The translations under genes and the position numbers were made by a program. Of a stretch of DNA of 64,000 nt, positions 35,375-44,357 are shown piece after piece (the stretch's first letter is position 1; each line of letters opens with the position of its first letter). Under the pieces are notes generated by a model. That model was not told the DNA's origin and made no database searches. It saw nothing but the letters and a program-made list of their open reading frames with translations. This DNA is from Ovoidimarina sp050299695 (GTDB taxonomy: Bacteria > Pseudomonadota > Alphaproteobacteria > Rhodobacterales > Rhodobacteraceae), in the NCBI GenBank assembly GCA_050299695.1, contig JBNKWI010000007.1, positions 1 through 64,000 of the forward strand, read 5' to 3'.

Positions 35375-36271
35375 TCAAAGCATGCTCGCAGTCTTGATGT
35401 CCTCCACCGCGAAATCGATGAGCGCGCGGATCTTCCGGGGCAAGGTCCGACCTTCCAGATAGACGGCGTTGACGGCGGCGACGTCGCTCGTATGGCTTTG
35501 CATCAGCTCCAGGAGTGAGCCGTCCTTGAGCCGCTCGCAGACCGCGAAGTGCGGCGCATGGGCAATGCCGAGCCCGTCGGCGGCAAGCTCCGCCGCCGCC
35601 CGAGCCGAGTTCACGTGGAACCGCCCCTGGACCTGGACGACCGTCTCCACTCCGCCCTGCCGGAAGACCCAGCGGCGCGGTACGCGGCGGTTGGTATCGA
35701 CGATACAAACGTGATGCTCGAGATCCTCCGGGCGCTCCGGTCGACCATGCGCGGCGATGTACTCCGGGCTTGCCACCATCCGGGACCGCAACTCGCCCAG
35801 CTTGCGTTCCTTGAGCGACAGCATCCCCGAGCTACCGATGCGGAACGCGAGGTCGATTCCCTCGTGGGCTAGGTCGGCATAGCTGTCATTCAGCCGCAGA
35901 TCGAAGGTCAGGCCCGGATTGCGCTCGGCGAAGCGGCACAGCAGTCCGACAACGTAAAGCTCGCCGAAGGTCACCGGCGCCGAGATCCGGATCAGCCCGG
36001 TGAAGCCCCGCGAACCTTCCGCAACTACGGCCAGCAAGTCATCGAGATCCTCCAGAAGGGCCGGGGCGCGGGCCAGAAGATCTTCGCCCGCCGGGGTCAG
36101 CCCGACCTTCCGTGTGGTGCGCTGAAACAGCCGGACGCCAAGCCGGACCTCGAGTTCGGCCACGTATTTCGAGGTCAACCGGTTCGACACGCCGAGTTGA
36201 TCCGCCGCGGCGGTGAATGAGCCGGTCTGGGCGGTGGCCACAAAGGCCTTGAGCTCATCGGTGATGTCCAA
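35375..36271 (-). CDS. LysR-family transcriptional regulator
   Basis: The 298-residue protein has an N-terminal winged helix (ELKAFVATAQTGSFTAAADQ; SNRLTSKYVAELEVRLGVRLFQRTTRKVGLT) and a periplasmic-binding-like effector domain (about 90-295). It is divergent from the DoxX/dioxygenase/DsbA genes across a 189-base spacer and probably controls them. LysR-DoxX-DODA neighbourhoods of this type are common in proteobacteria. Effector unknown. Confidence 0.92.
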   Translation of the reverse strand: MDITDELKAFVATAQTGSFTAAADQLGVSNRLTSKYVAELEVRLGVRLFQRTTRKVGLTPAGEDLLARAPALLEDLDDLLAVVAEGSRGFTGLIRISAPVTFGELYVVGLLCRFAERNPGLTFDLRLNDSYADLAHEGIDLAFRIGSSGMLSLKERKLGELRSRMVASPEYIAAHGRPERPEDLEHHVCIVDTNRRVPRRWVFRQGGVETVVQVQGRFHVNSARAAAELAADGLGIAHAPHFAVCERLKDGSLLELMQSHTSDVAAVNAVYLEGRTLPRKIRALIDFAVEDIKTASML

Positions 36272-36460
36272 TGGCGCCCATTGCGAATGTTTTGTGGATA
36301 GTCATTCAATAAAATCGCCATTTCGTTGAAGGTTTGCAAGCGGTATCTGAGTGGCAGAAAACGTGGTCGAGCCGATCGTCTCTTGAACATCCGGTTCGGC
36401 TTCCGGCTCGGCCAGTGCAATGGCTTGCAGCCGCTCAATCCCTCCTAAAGGAGACCAGAG
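36272..36460. promoter_or_regulatory. LysR/DoxX divergent promoter
   Basis: The spacer is AT-richer than its surroundings. An inverted repeat GAATG (36285-36289) and CATTC (36303-36307) with a 13-base spacer is a possible LysR operator. AATAAAATC just after it could include a -10 element for doxX. These are visual guesses only. Confidence 0.35.
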
Positions 36461-36883
36461 ATGACCCAGAACTCCAACGCCGACTACGCCGCTACAGTCC
36501 TTCGCCTGTCCACAGGCGTCCTTTTCCTTGCCCATGGGCTCCTGAAGGTGAACGTGTTCACCATCCCGGGCACCGTCGGCTATTTCGAAAGCCTCGGCCT
36601 GCCTGCCTTCGTCGCCTATCTCACGATCTTCGGCGAGCTCGCAGGCGGCACCGCACTGATCCTTGGCGTCGCCACGCGGCTCGCCGCGCTGGGGCTGATT
36701 CCGATCCTGCTCGGTGCGACCTGGGTACATTCGTCCAATGGCTGGCTGTTTTCCACCGAAGGCGGCGGATGGGAGTTTCCGCTCTACTGGGCCGTTGTGC
36801 TCGTGGCCATCGCCCTGCTCGGGAGCGGCGCCTATGCGCTAAAGATTCCGGGCCTGCAAAACGCGCTCGGCCGTTTCGCCTGA
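36461..36883 (+). CDS. DoxX-family membrane protein
   Basis: The 140-residue protein has four TM helices. VLRLSTGVLFLAHGLLKV (13-30) and GYFESLGLPAFVAYLTIFGELAGGTALILG are DoxX signatures. The family is membrane-bound and often linked to redox or sulfur metabolism. Strong AAGGAG lies before ATG 36461. It is the first gene of a likely three-gene operon (DoxX, dioxygenase, DsbA-like) divergent from LysR. Confidence 0.88.
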   Translation: MTQNSNADYAATVLRLSTGVLFLAHGLLKVNVFTIPGTVGYFESLGLPAFVAYLTIFGELAGGTALILGVATRLAALGLIPILLGATWVHSSNGWLFSTEGGGWEFPLYWAVVLVAIALLGSGAYALKIPGLQNALGRFA

Positions 36884-36926
36884 CCCGTGGGGCCGCCGCA
36901 AGGCGCCCCACCCAAGGAGGTTTGCA

Positions 36927-37757
36927 ATGCAAAGCGCTAAATCCCTTGCATCCCTCAAGGACCGGTTCGCCCCAACCGACAGGATGCCGTTGGTCTTCCT
37001 CGGGCACGGCAGCCCGATGAACGCCATCGAGGACACCGATTATAGCCGTGCCTGGAGCGAACTTGGCCGCTTGCTGCCCCGGCCCGAGGCCATCCTCGTT
37101 GTCTCGGCGCATTGGGCAACGAAAGGCACCACGTTGGTCGATGTGTCGGAGATGCCGCGCACGATCCACGACTTCCATGGCTTCCCCGAAGCGCTATACC
37201 GCGAAGCGTATCCGGCTTCCGGCGACCCGGCTCTGGCGCGCGAGGTGGTGTCGCTGCTCGCAAGTCACCGGGCCGAGGAAGATGACACCTGGGGTCTCGA
37301 CCACGGCGCCTGGACGGTGCTGAAGTTCCTCTTCCCCGGCGCCGATGTCCCGGTGTTCCAGGTCTCGATCGACATGACCCGCGACCTCGACTACCAGCTC
37401 GAAATCGGAGCGACGCTGTCCGAGTTGCGCGACAGGGGTGTCCTGATCCTGGGTTCGGGCAACGTCGTCCATAACCTGCGCGCCATCAAATGGGAGAAGA
37501 ACAGCACGCCGCACGACTTCGCCCTCGAATTCGACCGGCTCTTTGCAGACAAGCTGGAGGACCGCGACTTCGCCTTCCTCGCAAACCGCGAGAAGCTCGG
37601 ATCGCTGCTGCGCACCGCGCATCCTTCGGTGGATCACTATTTGCCGGCGCTCACCCTGGCCGGCGCATCCAATGACAGCGACGAACTGACATTCATGACC
37701 GACGCGATCGACCTTGGTTCGGTTTCCATGCGGTCCTATGTGTTCCACGCTGCCTGA
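36927..37757 (+). CDS. ygiD: 4,5-DOPA-extradiol-dioxygenase-like protein (YgiD/LigB family)
   Basis: The 276-residue protein is a class III extradiol dioxygenase. Predicted metal ligands are His27 (FLGHGSPMNAIED), His62 (VVSAHWATKG) and His in LDHGAWTVLKFLFP; GSGNVVHNLR is the family motif around the active site. E. coli YgiD and plant DODA open the ring of DOPA. ATG 36927 has AAGGAGG upstream. It is 43 bases after doxX. A tyrosinase lies 11 kb away, but in a separate transcription unit. Confidence 0.9.
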   Translation: MQSAKSLASLKDRFAPTDRMPLVFLGHGSPMNAIEDTDYSRAWSELGRLLPRPEAILVVSAHWATKGTTLVDVSEMPRTIHDFHGFPEALYREAYPASGDPALAREVVSLLASHRAEEDDTWGLDHGAWTVLKFLFPGADVPVFQVSIDMTRDLDYQLEIGATLSELRDRGVLILGSGNVVHNLRAIKWEKNSTPHDFALEFDRLFADKLEDRDFAFLANREKLGSLLRTAHPSVDHYLPALTLAGASNDSDELTFMTDAIDLGSVSMRSYVFHAA

Positions 37758-37819
37758 GGCCGGGCCGGTCGACGGCAAATCGCGCGGCCATAGCGCCGTT
37801 GCATACAGGAGACTGTGAC

Positions 37820-38455
37820 ATGGACGTCACCTATCTCTTCGATCCGCTCTGCGGTTGGTGCTACGGCGCGAGCGCGGCCCTCGATCATCTCGCCGCGCAA
37901 CCGGATGTCACCCTGACCCTTGCCCCGACCGGACTGTTCGCCGGGGACCGGGCACTGGTGATGGATGCTCAATTCGCCGCATTCGCCTGGCAGAACGACC
38001 AGCGCATCCGGCGCCTGACGGGGCAGGACTTCTCCGACGCCTATCGCGAACAGGTCCTGGGCCAGACGGGCGGAAGGGTCGACTCCGCCCCGGCGACATT
38101 GGCGCTGGTGGCCGTCGGAATGACCGCGCCCGGGGGCGAATGGACGGCGCTGAAGGCGCTGCAACGGGCGCGTTACGTCGCCGGACGCAACAACTCGGAA
38201 TTCTCCGTGGTGATCGAGGTGTTGCAGGCAACCGGTTTCGACGCCGCGGCCGCGCGGTTGCAGACGCCCGATGCCGAGCTGCACGGCGCCTATCAGGCCC
38301 GCATCGCCACGGCGCGGGGCGACATGGCGCAATTCGGCGTCGATGGCGTCCCTGCGCTGATCGTGGGTAACGGCGCCAACCGCCAGCTGCTGCGCAGCGG
38401 CGCCCTGTTCGGCGATTCCCAGCAACTGACCGAGACCCTGCGTCGCGTCGCCTGA
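37820..38455 (+). CDS. DsbA-fold (FrnE/DsbA-like) thiol oxidoreductase
   Basis: The 211-residue protein has the thioredoxin-like motif FDPLCGWCYGAS (Cys11 and Cys14) at the very N-terminus, followed by the helical insertion and a C-terminal cis-proline segment (GVDGVPALIVG). There is no signal peptide, so it is cytoplasmic and of the FrnE/2-hydroxychromene isomerase-related type, perhaps handling quinones or disulfides. ATG 37820 has CAGGAGA upstream. It follows the dioxygenase by about 60 bases and may be in the same operon. Confidence 0.85.
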   Translation: MDVTYLFDPLCGWCYGASAALDHLAAQPDVTLTLAPTGLFAGDRALVMDAQFAAFAWQNDQRIRRLTGQDFSDAYREQVLGQTGGRVDSAPATLALVAVGMTAPGGEWTALKALQRARYVAGRNNSEFSVVIEVLQATGFDAAAARLQTPDAELHGAYQARIATARGDMAQFGVDGVPALIVGNGANRQLLRSGALFGDSQQLTETLRRVA

Positions 38456-38595
38456 GCGCCGGGGCGCGCCCGACCGTCGATGTGGGAACGGCGAGAAGAG
38501 TCGAGGGCCATCGGCCAATTCGCTCAGCCACGCGCGCGCTGGTAAACGAAGTATTCTTGAATCCGAGCCTATGGGTGCGGCGTGAGGCCCGTACC

Positions 38596-39798
38596 ATGAA
38601 GCTCCTCTTCATTCACAACAACTTTCCTGCGCAATTCGGCGGACTCGGCCGCTGGCTCGCCAGGCAGGGGTGCGACGTCGCTTTCGCAACCCAATGCCGG
38701 GCCGCGTCCGACGAATTGAGGATCGTCCGGTTCCAGGACCACCGGCAGGCCTCCCCCGCAACGCATCACTATCTCCGCGGCACGGAGCGCGCGGTCATTA
38801 CTGGCCAGAGCTTCGCACGCGTTGCCCTCGGTCTTAGGCGGCAAGGCTACACGCCGGATGTCGTGGTTGCCCATTCGGGCTGGGGCGCGGGCCTGTTCGC
38901 GAAGGACATCTGGCCGGACACCAGATACGTCCAGTACATCGAGTGGTACTATTCCCATCCCGCCATCGACCTGACACCGCACCAGGTTCCCGGCCCCGAT
39001 GAGGAGGAGCGGGCGAAAGCGCGGATTCGCAACGCCCCTTTCTGGCTCGATTTCAGTGCGGCGGACGCGTCCGTCTGTCCGACGCGGTTTCAAGCCGACC
39101 GGTTCCCGGAAAAGTTCCGCTCGCATCTGTCGGTCTTGCGCGATGGGGTCGACACGGGCCTTCATTCTCCCGGGGGCCGGGACCCCGAGCTCCTCGCCGC
39201 CTACGGCATTCCGCCGGCCGCCAGGATCGTCACCTACATCGCGCGGGGCATGGAGCCGATGCGCGGGTTCCCGGAGTTCATGCGAAGCGTGGCGGAGCTT
39301 CAGCGGCGGCGTCCCGACGCCCATGTCGTGGTCATCGGCGAGGATCGCGTTGCCTATGGTCCGGCCACCAACGGCCCGTCTTGGAAGCACCGGATGCTGG
39401 AGGATCTGAGCCTCGACCCGGATCGGCTTCACTTCACCGGCCTCGTTCCCCGGTCGAAGATGGTCAAGTTCCTCCAGGCGTCCGACGCCCATGTCTACCT
39501 CTCGGCGCCATTCGTGCTCTCCTGGTCGTTCCTCGAAGCCATGTCATGTGCCGCGCCCATCGTCGCGGCGGACAACGACCCGGTGCGGGAATTCATGCGT
39601 GACGGGGAGAGCGGCCACCTGGTCGATCCCCATGACATCCCCAATGTCGTCGAGGCCATCGAGGGCCTCCTCGATGATCCGGAGACGTCGCGGCGGATCG
39701 GAAAAGCGGCGAGAGCGGCGATCCTGAGCGAGTGCGACGCCTTCGATATCGCCTACCCGAAATACAAGGCCTTTCTGTCATCCCTTGCCGGGCACTGA
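38596..39798 (+). CDS. Family 4-type glycosyltransferase
   Basis: The 400-residue GT-B enzyme begins MKLLFIHNNFPAQFGGLGRWLA and has an N-terminal domain with PDVVVAHSGWGAGLFAKDIWP. Its C-terminal nucleotide-sugar domain carries GMEPMRGFPEFMRSVAEL, FTGLVPRSKMVKFLQASDAHVYLS and SWSFLEAMSCAAPIVA (the acidic EAM donor-site motif). It would add sugars to a surface or secreted glycan. I chose ATG 38596 (GAGG upstream) because the fold starts there. It seems monocistronic, with a strong hairpin at its stop. Confidence 0.88.
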   Translation: MKLLFIHNNFPAQFGGLGRWLARQGCDVAFATQCRAASDELRIVRFQDHRQASPATHHYLRGTERAVITGQSFARVALGLRRQGYTPDVVVAHSGWGAGLFAKDIWPDTRYVQYIEWYYSHPAIDLTPHQVPGPDEEERAKARIRNAPFWLDFSAADASVCPTRFQADRFPEKFRSHLSVLRDGVDTGLHSPGGRDPELLAAYGIPPAARIVTYIARGMEPMRGFPEFMRSVAELQRRRPDAHVVVIGEDRVAYGPATNGPSWKHRMLEDLSLDPDRLHFTGLVPRSKMVKFLQASDAHVYLSAPFVLSWSFLEAMSCAAPIVAADNDPVREFMRDGESGHLVDPHDIPNVVEAIEGLLDDPETSRRIGKAARAAILSECDAFDIAYPKYKAFLSSLAGH

Positions 39799-39853
39799 CG
39801 GCAAGGGAGAACCGTTGGCGGGACGTCCAGAACGCCGCGGGCCCCGGACGTCC
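39781..39853. terminator. Bidirectional hairpin(s) between convergent genes
   Basis: A 10-bp perfect stem, TCCCTTGCCG (39781-39790) with CGGCAAGGGA (39799-39808), has an 8-base loop containing the stop codon of the upstream glycosyltransferase. A second stem can form between two GGACGTCC copies (39821-39828 and 39846-39853). Both lie between convergent genes, fitting a bidirectional terminator. There is no T-tract. Confidence 0.6.
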
Positions 39854-39855
39854 TG

Positions 39856-40797
39856 CTACCGGGAACGACCGACCAGCTTGCGGCTCATTTCCTTGCTTAC
39901 GAGGCAATGCGTGCCGTCGCCGGGGTCTTCCGTCCGGCGTGGGCGCTTGGCGTTGCATTCGGCGCGATCGGTCGGGTCCTCAATGCCGTAGAAGGCGTTG
40001 ATGATCGCCTGCTCCTGTTCGTGGTTGAAGGCGTGGGTCTGGCCGAACATCACGTACTGGAAGATCTCGGGCTGGGTAGCGGGCACGAACGCGAAATCGC
40101 CGGCATCGGCAAGCTGGCCGCCCGCGCAGCCCTCATAGGCCTCCGGGCGCGAGAGCTTCCGCCCGCCGGTGGACTTGCCCGAGAGCGCATTGGTGAAGCA
40201 GCGCCGGGGAAGCGACATTTGGCAGTAATAATGGACCGTGATGTCCGACCAGTGGTCGGGGTAGAACGTGGTCTTGAGACAGCCGAGCATCGCCTTCAGC
40301 CCCTCCTGCGTATGCTTGGGGTGGCCGGGAGGGCGGCTGCCATAGGCGTCGGCGCTCGCGTTCATCGCCGCGAGGATCGCCTGGCCGGGCAGGCTCAGGT
40401 TTGCCGCCGGTGCCTTGGGGCGGTAGTCGGCATAAGAGTTGTCGGGCGAGTTGATCGGTTCCTTCATGGCGTCGATCTCGGCCTGGCTCGGCACGGGCCG
40501 CCAATCCTCGACGGATCTGGAAAGCTCGGTCGAGACCCCGACCGCCAGGCTTTCCAGCGTCGCGGCGTCCAGCTTTCCGGTTTCCGGAAGGCCCTTCAGG
40601 GCCTGGTAGGTCGCGATGGCGCGGGAGGTCTTGGGGCCCATGAACCCGTCGAGCGCACCGGGGTCCTGACCCTCCTCGGCCAGCTTCGACTGCGCCTCCT
40701 GAACGACGGCCGAATATCCCGCGAACGCGGACCCCGCGAGGGTGGTCATGAGTGCGAGAACGCCTGCGGCGAACCAGCTGCCAACCGATACCTTCAT
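39856..40797 (-). CDS. Secreted peptidoglycan-binding-domain protein
   Basis: The 313-residue protein has a signal peptide (GSWFAAGVLALMTTLAGSAFA, cleavage near 26) and a PG_binding_1 domain (about 30-86: AQSKLAEEGQDPGALDG and TSRAIATYQALKGLPETGKLD). The remaining 220 residues, with several cysteines (FTNALSGK region), are not recognised. It probably acts in the periplasm on the cell wall. I chose ATG 40797, with AGAAGG upstream, over the in-frame GTG 40806. The preceding P450 gene on the same strand ends 92 bases upstream. Confidence 0.75.
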   Translation of the reverse strand: MKVSVGSWFAAGVLALMTTLAGSAFAGYSAVVQEAQSKLAEEGQDPGALDGFMGPKTSRAIATYQALKGLPETGKLDAATLESLAVGVSTELSRSVEDWRPVPSQAEIDAMKEPINSPDNSYADYRPKAPAANLSLPGQAILAAMNASADAYGSRPPGHPKHTQEGLKAMLGCLKTTFYPDHWSDITVHYYCQMSLPRRCFTNALSGKSTGGRKLSRPEAYEGCAGGQLADAGDFAFVPATQPEIFQYVMFGQTHAFNHEQEQAIINAFYGIEDPTDRAECNAKRPRRTEDPGDGTHCLVSKEMSRKLVGRSR

Positions 40798-40889
40798 GGC
40801 AATCACCTTCTCAAAAAATTTCTCAAATCAACCCGGACACCCTAGCAGAATGCCTCGCGACCTTCCAGCCGATGCCCGGCCAGCAGGCC

Positions 40890-42722
40890 CTAGAGGAAAT
40901 ACCGTTCGGTCGTACCGCCCGGGTCGAAGCGCAGCGTGAAGGTCTTGGCATAGAGGTTGTTGTCGTCGAGCTGAAACCGCCCGAAGCGGCGGTCGAGCGG
41001 AAAGGCGCTGTCGTCCGGCCGCGGCTCGGGCCGATGCAGGTTCTCGAGCGCCAGCGCCGCGATCAGCGATTCCACCAGGATGACCGGCGAGACATGCTGG
41101 CCGAGGCATTTGTGGCGCTGATAGCCGTAATGCAGATAGTGCCGCTCCTCCCGCCCGAGGATAAACGCGCCGGGGTTCTCGCAATCCTGCATCGCCGAGC
41201 CATGCGCCGCGAAGATCAGCGTGCCCGCGCGGATCGGTCGGCTCCCCGCAATGGTCGCGCCGTCGGCGCGGCATTCCCTGAGCAGCGTCTCGGCCTGCGG
41301 CTGCAACCTCAACGCCTCGAAGACGTAGAGACGCAGCTTCCCGCGGCTCTCCGCGACGTCCCGGCCTTCGAGCACGTTCAGGGCAAGATCGCGGGCCTCC
41401 TCGAAACTGCCGGTGCTGCCCGAAGCGTACTCGCCCTCCTTCAGCCGGATCATCGCATCGAGCATCCGGCAGGTCGCCTCTTCCTGCCCGGCGACGGCGC
41501 CCACGACGGTGCCCATGACATTCTCGGCGATCCGAAGGTCGCCGACCCGCGCCGGATCGACCGCGGGGTCGGGCGAATAGGCGCCGACGGCGCAACCCAT
41601 CTGCAGTTTCAGGAGCCGGGTCAGCATGGTGTCGGGCACGTCCCTGCCGGCTTCCAGGTCCGCACGCCGGAGCGCCACCTCTCGCAGAAGGTAGACCAGC
41701 AGTTCGCGGCAGGCCCGGACGCCCAGCGCCTGCACCTCCACGTCCTTCTGCACGTTGTTGAAGAAATTCTGGAACGCGGCCTTGATCCATTCATAGACCG
41801 TCGCCTCGTCCGGGATCACGCCGTCCCCCCGCGAAAGCGCGGAATCGGGGAGGGCGACGGTGCTGCCGTCAGGACGCGTGAGGCTGGTGGGCAGCGGCGT
41901 CACCCCGTCCGGCCCCGCGACCTTTGCGCCGTAAAGCCGCAGCATCTCGTCGCTCAACTCGAACCGGCCCCGCTCCGCGGCGGCAGGCACGCCAAGATAA
42001 TGATGCGACAGTGTCACGGGCACGAACCGGGCCAGCGCCGGCACAAGGTCGATCTCGGGCGCGCCGGTGCGCAGGGCAGCACCGACAGCGCGCTTCAGGC
42101 GCGCCATGCAGTCGCCGTGGACGAGGTCGGTGATCGTCCCGGGATCCTCCCGGCTGACGACCGTGGTCAGAAGCCGCTTGTCCTCGACATACTTTCCCGC
42201 GTCGTCGGTGCCGAGAATGAAGCTGTCGAAACCGCCATTCGCTGCGGGCGTCATCGACTTGGCCATCTCGCGCCCGTAGGGATCGACGGTGAACTCGTCA
42301 TGGCGCGACAGCACGTCACGAACGGTGTCGCCGTCGGCGACGAGAACCGGCCCGAACGGTGGTTGAAAGAGTTTCCCGGTCGCCCGGATCTCGGCCAGCA
42401 TCGGGTAGGGGCGATATTTCAGGAAGAACCCGTAGACGGCGCCGACCGCACGGCCCTGCCGGGTCGCGGCCCCGGTCAGAGCCCGCAGCTCGTCAGCCTC
42501 GTCGGCGGCCAGGCTTCCCGCCGCGGCCTTCCCCGACAGTTCCGCAAGGCGCGCCGTATCGACGGGGTTTGCCTCGATGATTTTCGCGACGGTCGGGTGG
42601 AAGGAACCCAGCGCCTCGGCGAAATGCGTCTTGAGATAGCCGATATCCGGGGCTGCGGTCTCAACCGGGGCCGCCGGAGCAGAGCGGCTCTCGAGCCAAT
42701 CCTTGAAATCAATTCTCAACAT
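40890..42722 (-). CDS. Cytochrome P450-like protein with long N-terminal extension
   Basis: The 610-residue protein ends in a P450 domain. Its I-helix-like segment is at about 401-420, its ExxR is Glu469-Ala-Leu-Arg472 (EALRLQPQ), and its haem region is YLHYGYQRHKCLGQH with Cys539. The haem loop has Tyr-Gly-Tyr instead of the usual Phe-Gly-x-Gly. The N-terminal 100 or more residues (before KLFQPPFGPVLVAD) are unusual for a bacterial P450 of about 400-450 residues. It resembles P450s of the fatty-acid hydroperoxide-processing (CYP74/linoleate-diol) type. Redox partner and substrate are unknown. Stop codon is TAG 40890-40892. Confidence 0.8.
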   Translation of the reverse strand: MLRIDFKDWLESRSAPAAPVETAAPDIGYLKTHFAEALGSFHPTVAKIIEANPVDTARLAELSGKAAAGSLAADEADELRALTGAATRQGRAVGAVYGFFLKYRPYPMLAEIRATGKLFQPPFGPVLVADGDTVRDVLSRHDEFTVDPYGREMAKSMTPAANGGFDSFILGTDDAGKYVEDKRLLTTVVSREDPGTITDLVHGDCMARLKRAVGAALRTGAPEIDLVPALARFVPVTLSHHYLGVPAAAERGRFELSDEMLRLYGAKVAGPDGVTPLPTSLTRPDGSTVALPDSALSRGDGVIPDEATVYEWIKAAFQNFFNNVQKDVEVQALGVRACRELLVYLLREVALRRADLEAGRDVPDTMLTRLLKLQMGCAVGAYSPDPAVDPARVGDLRIAENVMGTVVGAVAGQEEATCRMLDAMIRLKEGEYASGSTGSFEEARDLALNVLEGRDVAESRGKLRLYVFEALRLQPQAETLLRECRADGATIAGSRPIRAGTLIFAAHGSAMQDCENPGAFILGREERHYLHYGYQRHKCLGQHVSPVILVESLIAALALENLHRPEPRPDDSAFPLDRRFGRFQLDDNNLYAKTFTLRFDPGGTTERYFL

Positions 42723-42866
42723 CGTCCGACCTGACCCAATGCCTGCAGGTTCGTTTGCCTTCCCGCAAGGTGCCCGGCGGCCCCTCGCGGTTCGGACGAG
42801 AGACAGCTTAGCCGTGCGGCTCGGTGCCGGCTAGCCCCTCGCCAATGGCAATTCAGATTGCCGAGA

Positions 42867-43133
42867 TCAGACCGTGGCGCCCTTGTGCCGGATCGCGCAT
42901 CCCATTAGCGCGGCGCAGATGCCGACGACCATCGCGATCGCCAGATCGTAGGGATTGATCGCGGAGAACGAGAACGCGTTGAAGATCAGTGTCTCCAGCA
43001 CGCCGATCCCCACGCCCAGTAGCGCCGCGACAAGCCAGCGCCGGGTCATCATCCCGAGCGCCAGCCCGACGATCCCCGGCAGACTCAGGATGTTGCCGCC
43101 GACGGTTCCGAGAAAATCGAGAAAATTCAACAT
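42867..43133 (-). CDS. Small three-TM hypothetical membrane protein
   Basis: The 88-residue protein has three hydrophobic helices (LSLPGIVGLALGMM; RWLVAALLGVGIGVLETLIF; LAIAMVVGICAALMGCAI). No family is recognised. AAAGGGTGATGGG precedes ATG 43133. It lies 45 bases downstream of napC on the same strand and may be transcribed with the nap operon, perhaps as a small accessory subunit. Confidence 0.6.
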   Translation of the reverse strand: MLNFLDFLGTVGGNILSLPGIVGLALGMMTRRWLVAALLGVGIGVLETLIFNAFSFSAINPYDLAIAMVVGICAALMGCAIRHKGATV

Positions 43134-43178
43134 CCCATCACCCTTTGACTTTCCGGCGCGCCCACGCGGCCGCGCTGC

Positions 43179-43871
43179 TCATTCGGTGGTTCCGAGGTAG
43201 GATCGGATCTCCGCCACTTCCGTGAATCCACGCGCCGGAGTTTCCGCCGCCAGTCGCTCGACCACATGCCGGTATTCCTCGAGATACCCCGGCGCCAGTT
43301 CATGCGCGATGCCCTGGTGGCAATCGATACAGGTCTTGCCCTCGTCCAGCGCGGTCTGGTGGTTCTGCCCTGCCCGCTTCTCCTGCTGGGTAAAGTCCAT
43401 GAACTCGAAATCGTGGCAGTTGCGGCATTCCCGGCTGTCGGAGGCTTTCATCTTGGCCCAGACGAGCGAGGCCATGTGAAGCCGCCGCTCCTCGTACTTC
43501 TCCGGCGTGTCGATGGTGCCGAGCACCTCGTGATAGACGTCCTTCACGGCCATGATCTTCGCCTTGACCTTGTGCTGCCATTCGTGCGGCACGTGGCAAT
43601 CCGGGCAGGTGGCGCGGACGCCGGAATGGTTGTTGTAATGCACGGTCTCGCGGTACTCGCCGAGATTGGTCTCCATCGTGTGGCAGGAAGTGCAGAATTC
43701 CTCGGTGTTTGTAAGCTCCAGCGACCAGTTGAACCCACCCCAGACCACGATCCCGGCAAGGAAGCCCGCGATCAGGGTGAAGCCGATGCTTAGGACGGAG
43801 ACCGGGCTCCAGAAGCCGGTCCAGAGCCTCCGCAGGAGGCCGCGTTTCGGGGTGTTGTTCGGGTCTGCCAT
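43179..43871 (-). CDS. napC: Tetraheme c-type cytochrome NapC
   Basis: The 230-residue protein has one N-terminal membrane anchor (about 21-48) and four CxxCH haem sites (CTSCH, CPDCH, CRNCH, CIDCH). It is the NapC/NirT family quinol dehydrogenase that passes electrons from the membrane pool to the periplasmic NapAB. It is the last recognised nap gene, and napB lies 24 bases upstream. Confidence 0.96.
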   Translation of the reverse strand: MADPNNTPKRGLLRRLWTGFWSPVSVLSIGFTLIAGFLAGIVVWGGFNWSLELTNTEEFCTSCHTMETNLGEYRETVHYNNHSGVRATCPDCHVPHEWQHKVKAKIMAVKDVYHEVLGTIDTPEKYEERRLHMASLVWAKMKASDSRECRNCHDFEFMDFTQQEKRAGQNHQTALDEGKTCIDCHQGIAHELAPGYLEEYRHVVERLAAETPARGFTEVAEIRSYLGTTE

Positions 43872-43895
43872 CGCTCCCTCTCCCTTGCGCCGCGG

Positions 43896-44336
43896 TCAGT
43901 TCGAGTTCGAGGGTTCGAAGACGTTGCCCACCAGCGCGGGCGCATTGGCCTGGGGAACGTGGCACTGGTTGCAGAACCAGCGGGTCCCGGCCACGGTGTC
44001 GAGCTGGTTCCCAGCGCGGTCGAGATAGTGGGTCATCGACAACGTCGGCGCACCGCGGTCGCCGGCATTGGTCCAGTCATGGCAGCTCAGGCACTGGTTG
44101 GTGCGCAGATCCATCTGGTACTGGTCGATCGAATGGGGGATCAGCGGCGGCTGCTGCCGGTAGTTCCGCACGACCCGGCCCTCCATCTGCTGGTGGATGT
44201 CGTCGATCGGGACGGTTTCGTCCACCTCGCCCCCGCGCAGGCTCCGGAGCGTGCCGGAGGATTGCGCGACGGCAATCCCGGCGAGGATCGTCATGGTCGC
44301 CAGGGCGGCCACCGCTGCATGGACCGATCGTTTCAT
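43896..44336 (-). CDS. napB: Diheme cytochrome c subunit NapB
   Basis: The 146-residue secreted protein has a signal peptide (AAVAALATMTILAGIAVAQ) and two haem sites, CLSCH and CNQCH. It is the small electron-transfer subunit of the periplasmic nitrate reductase. napH precedes it by 21 bases; napC follows. Confidence 0.96.
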   Translation of the reverse strand: MKRSVHAAVAALATMTILAGIAVAQSSGTLRSLRGGEVDETVPIDDIHQQMEGRVVRNYRQQPPLIPHSIDQYQMDLRTNQCLSCHDWTNAGDRGAPTLSMTHYLDRAGNQLDTVAGTRWFCNQCHVPQANAPALVGNVFEPSNSN

Positions 44337-44357
44337 CTGGTTCCTCCGTTCTTCCGT

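Noticed and set aside
35375..38455. LysR/DoxX/YgiD/DsbA genes as members of the YcaO island
   Set aside because: The LysR gene is convergent with tfuA, the set is a common independent neighbourhood, and it has its own promoter.
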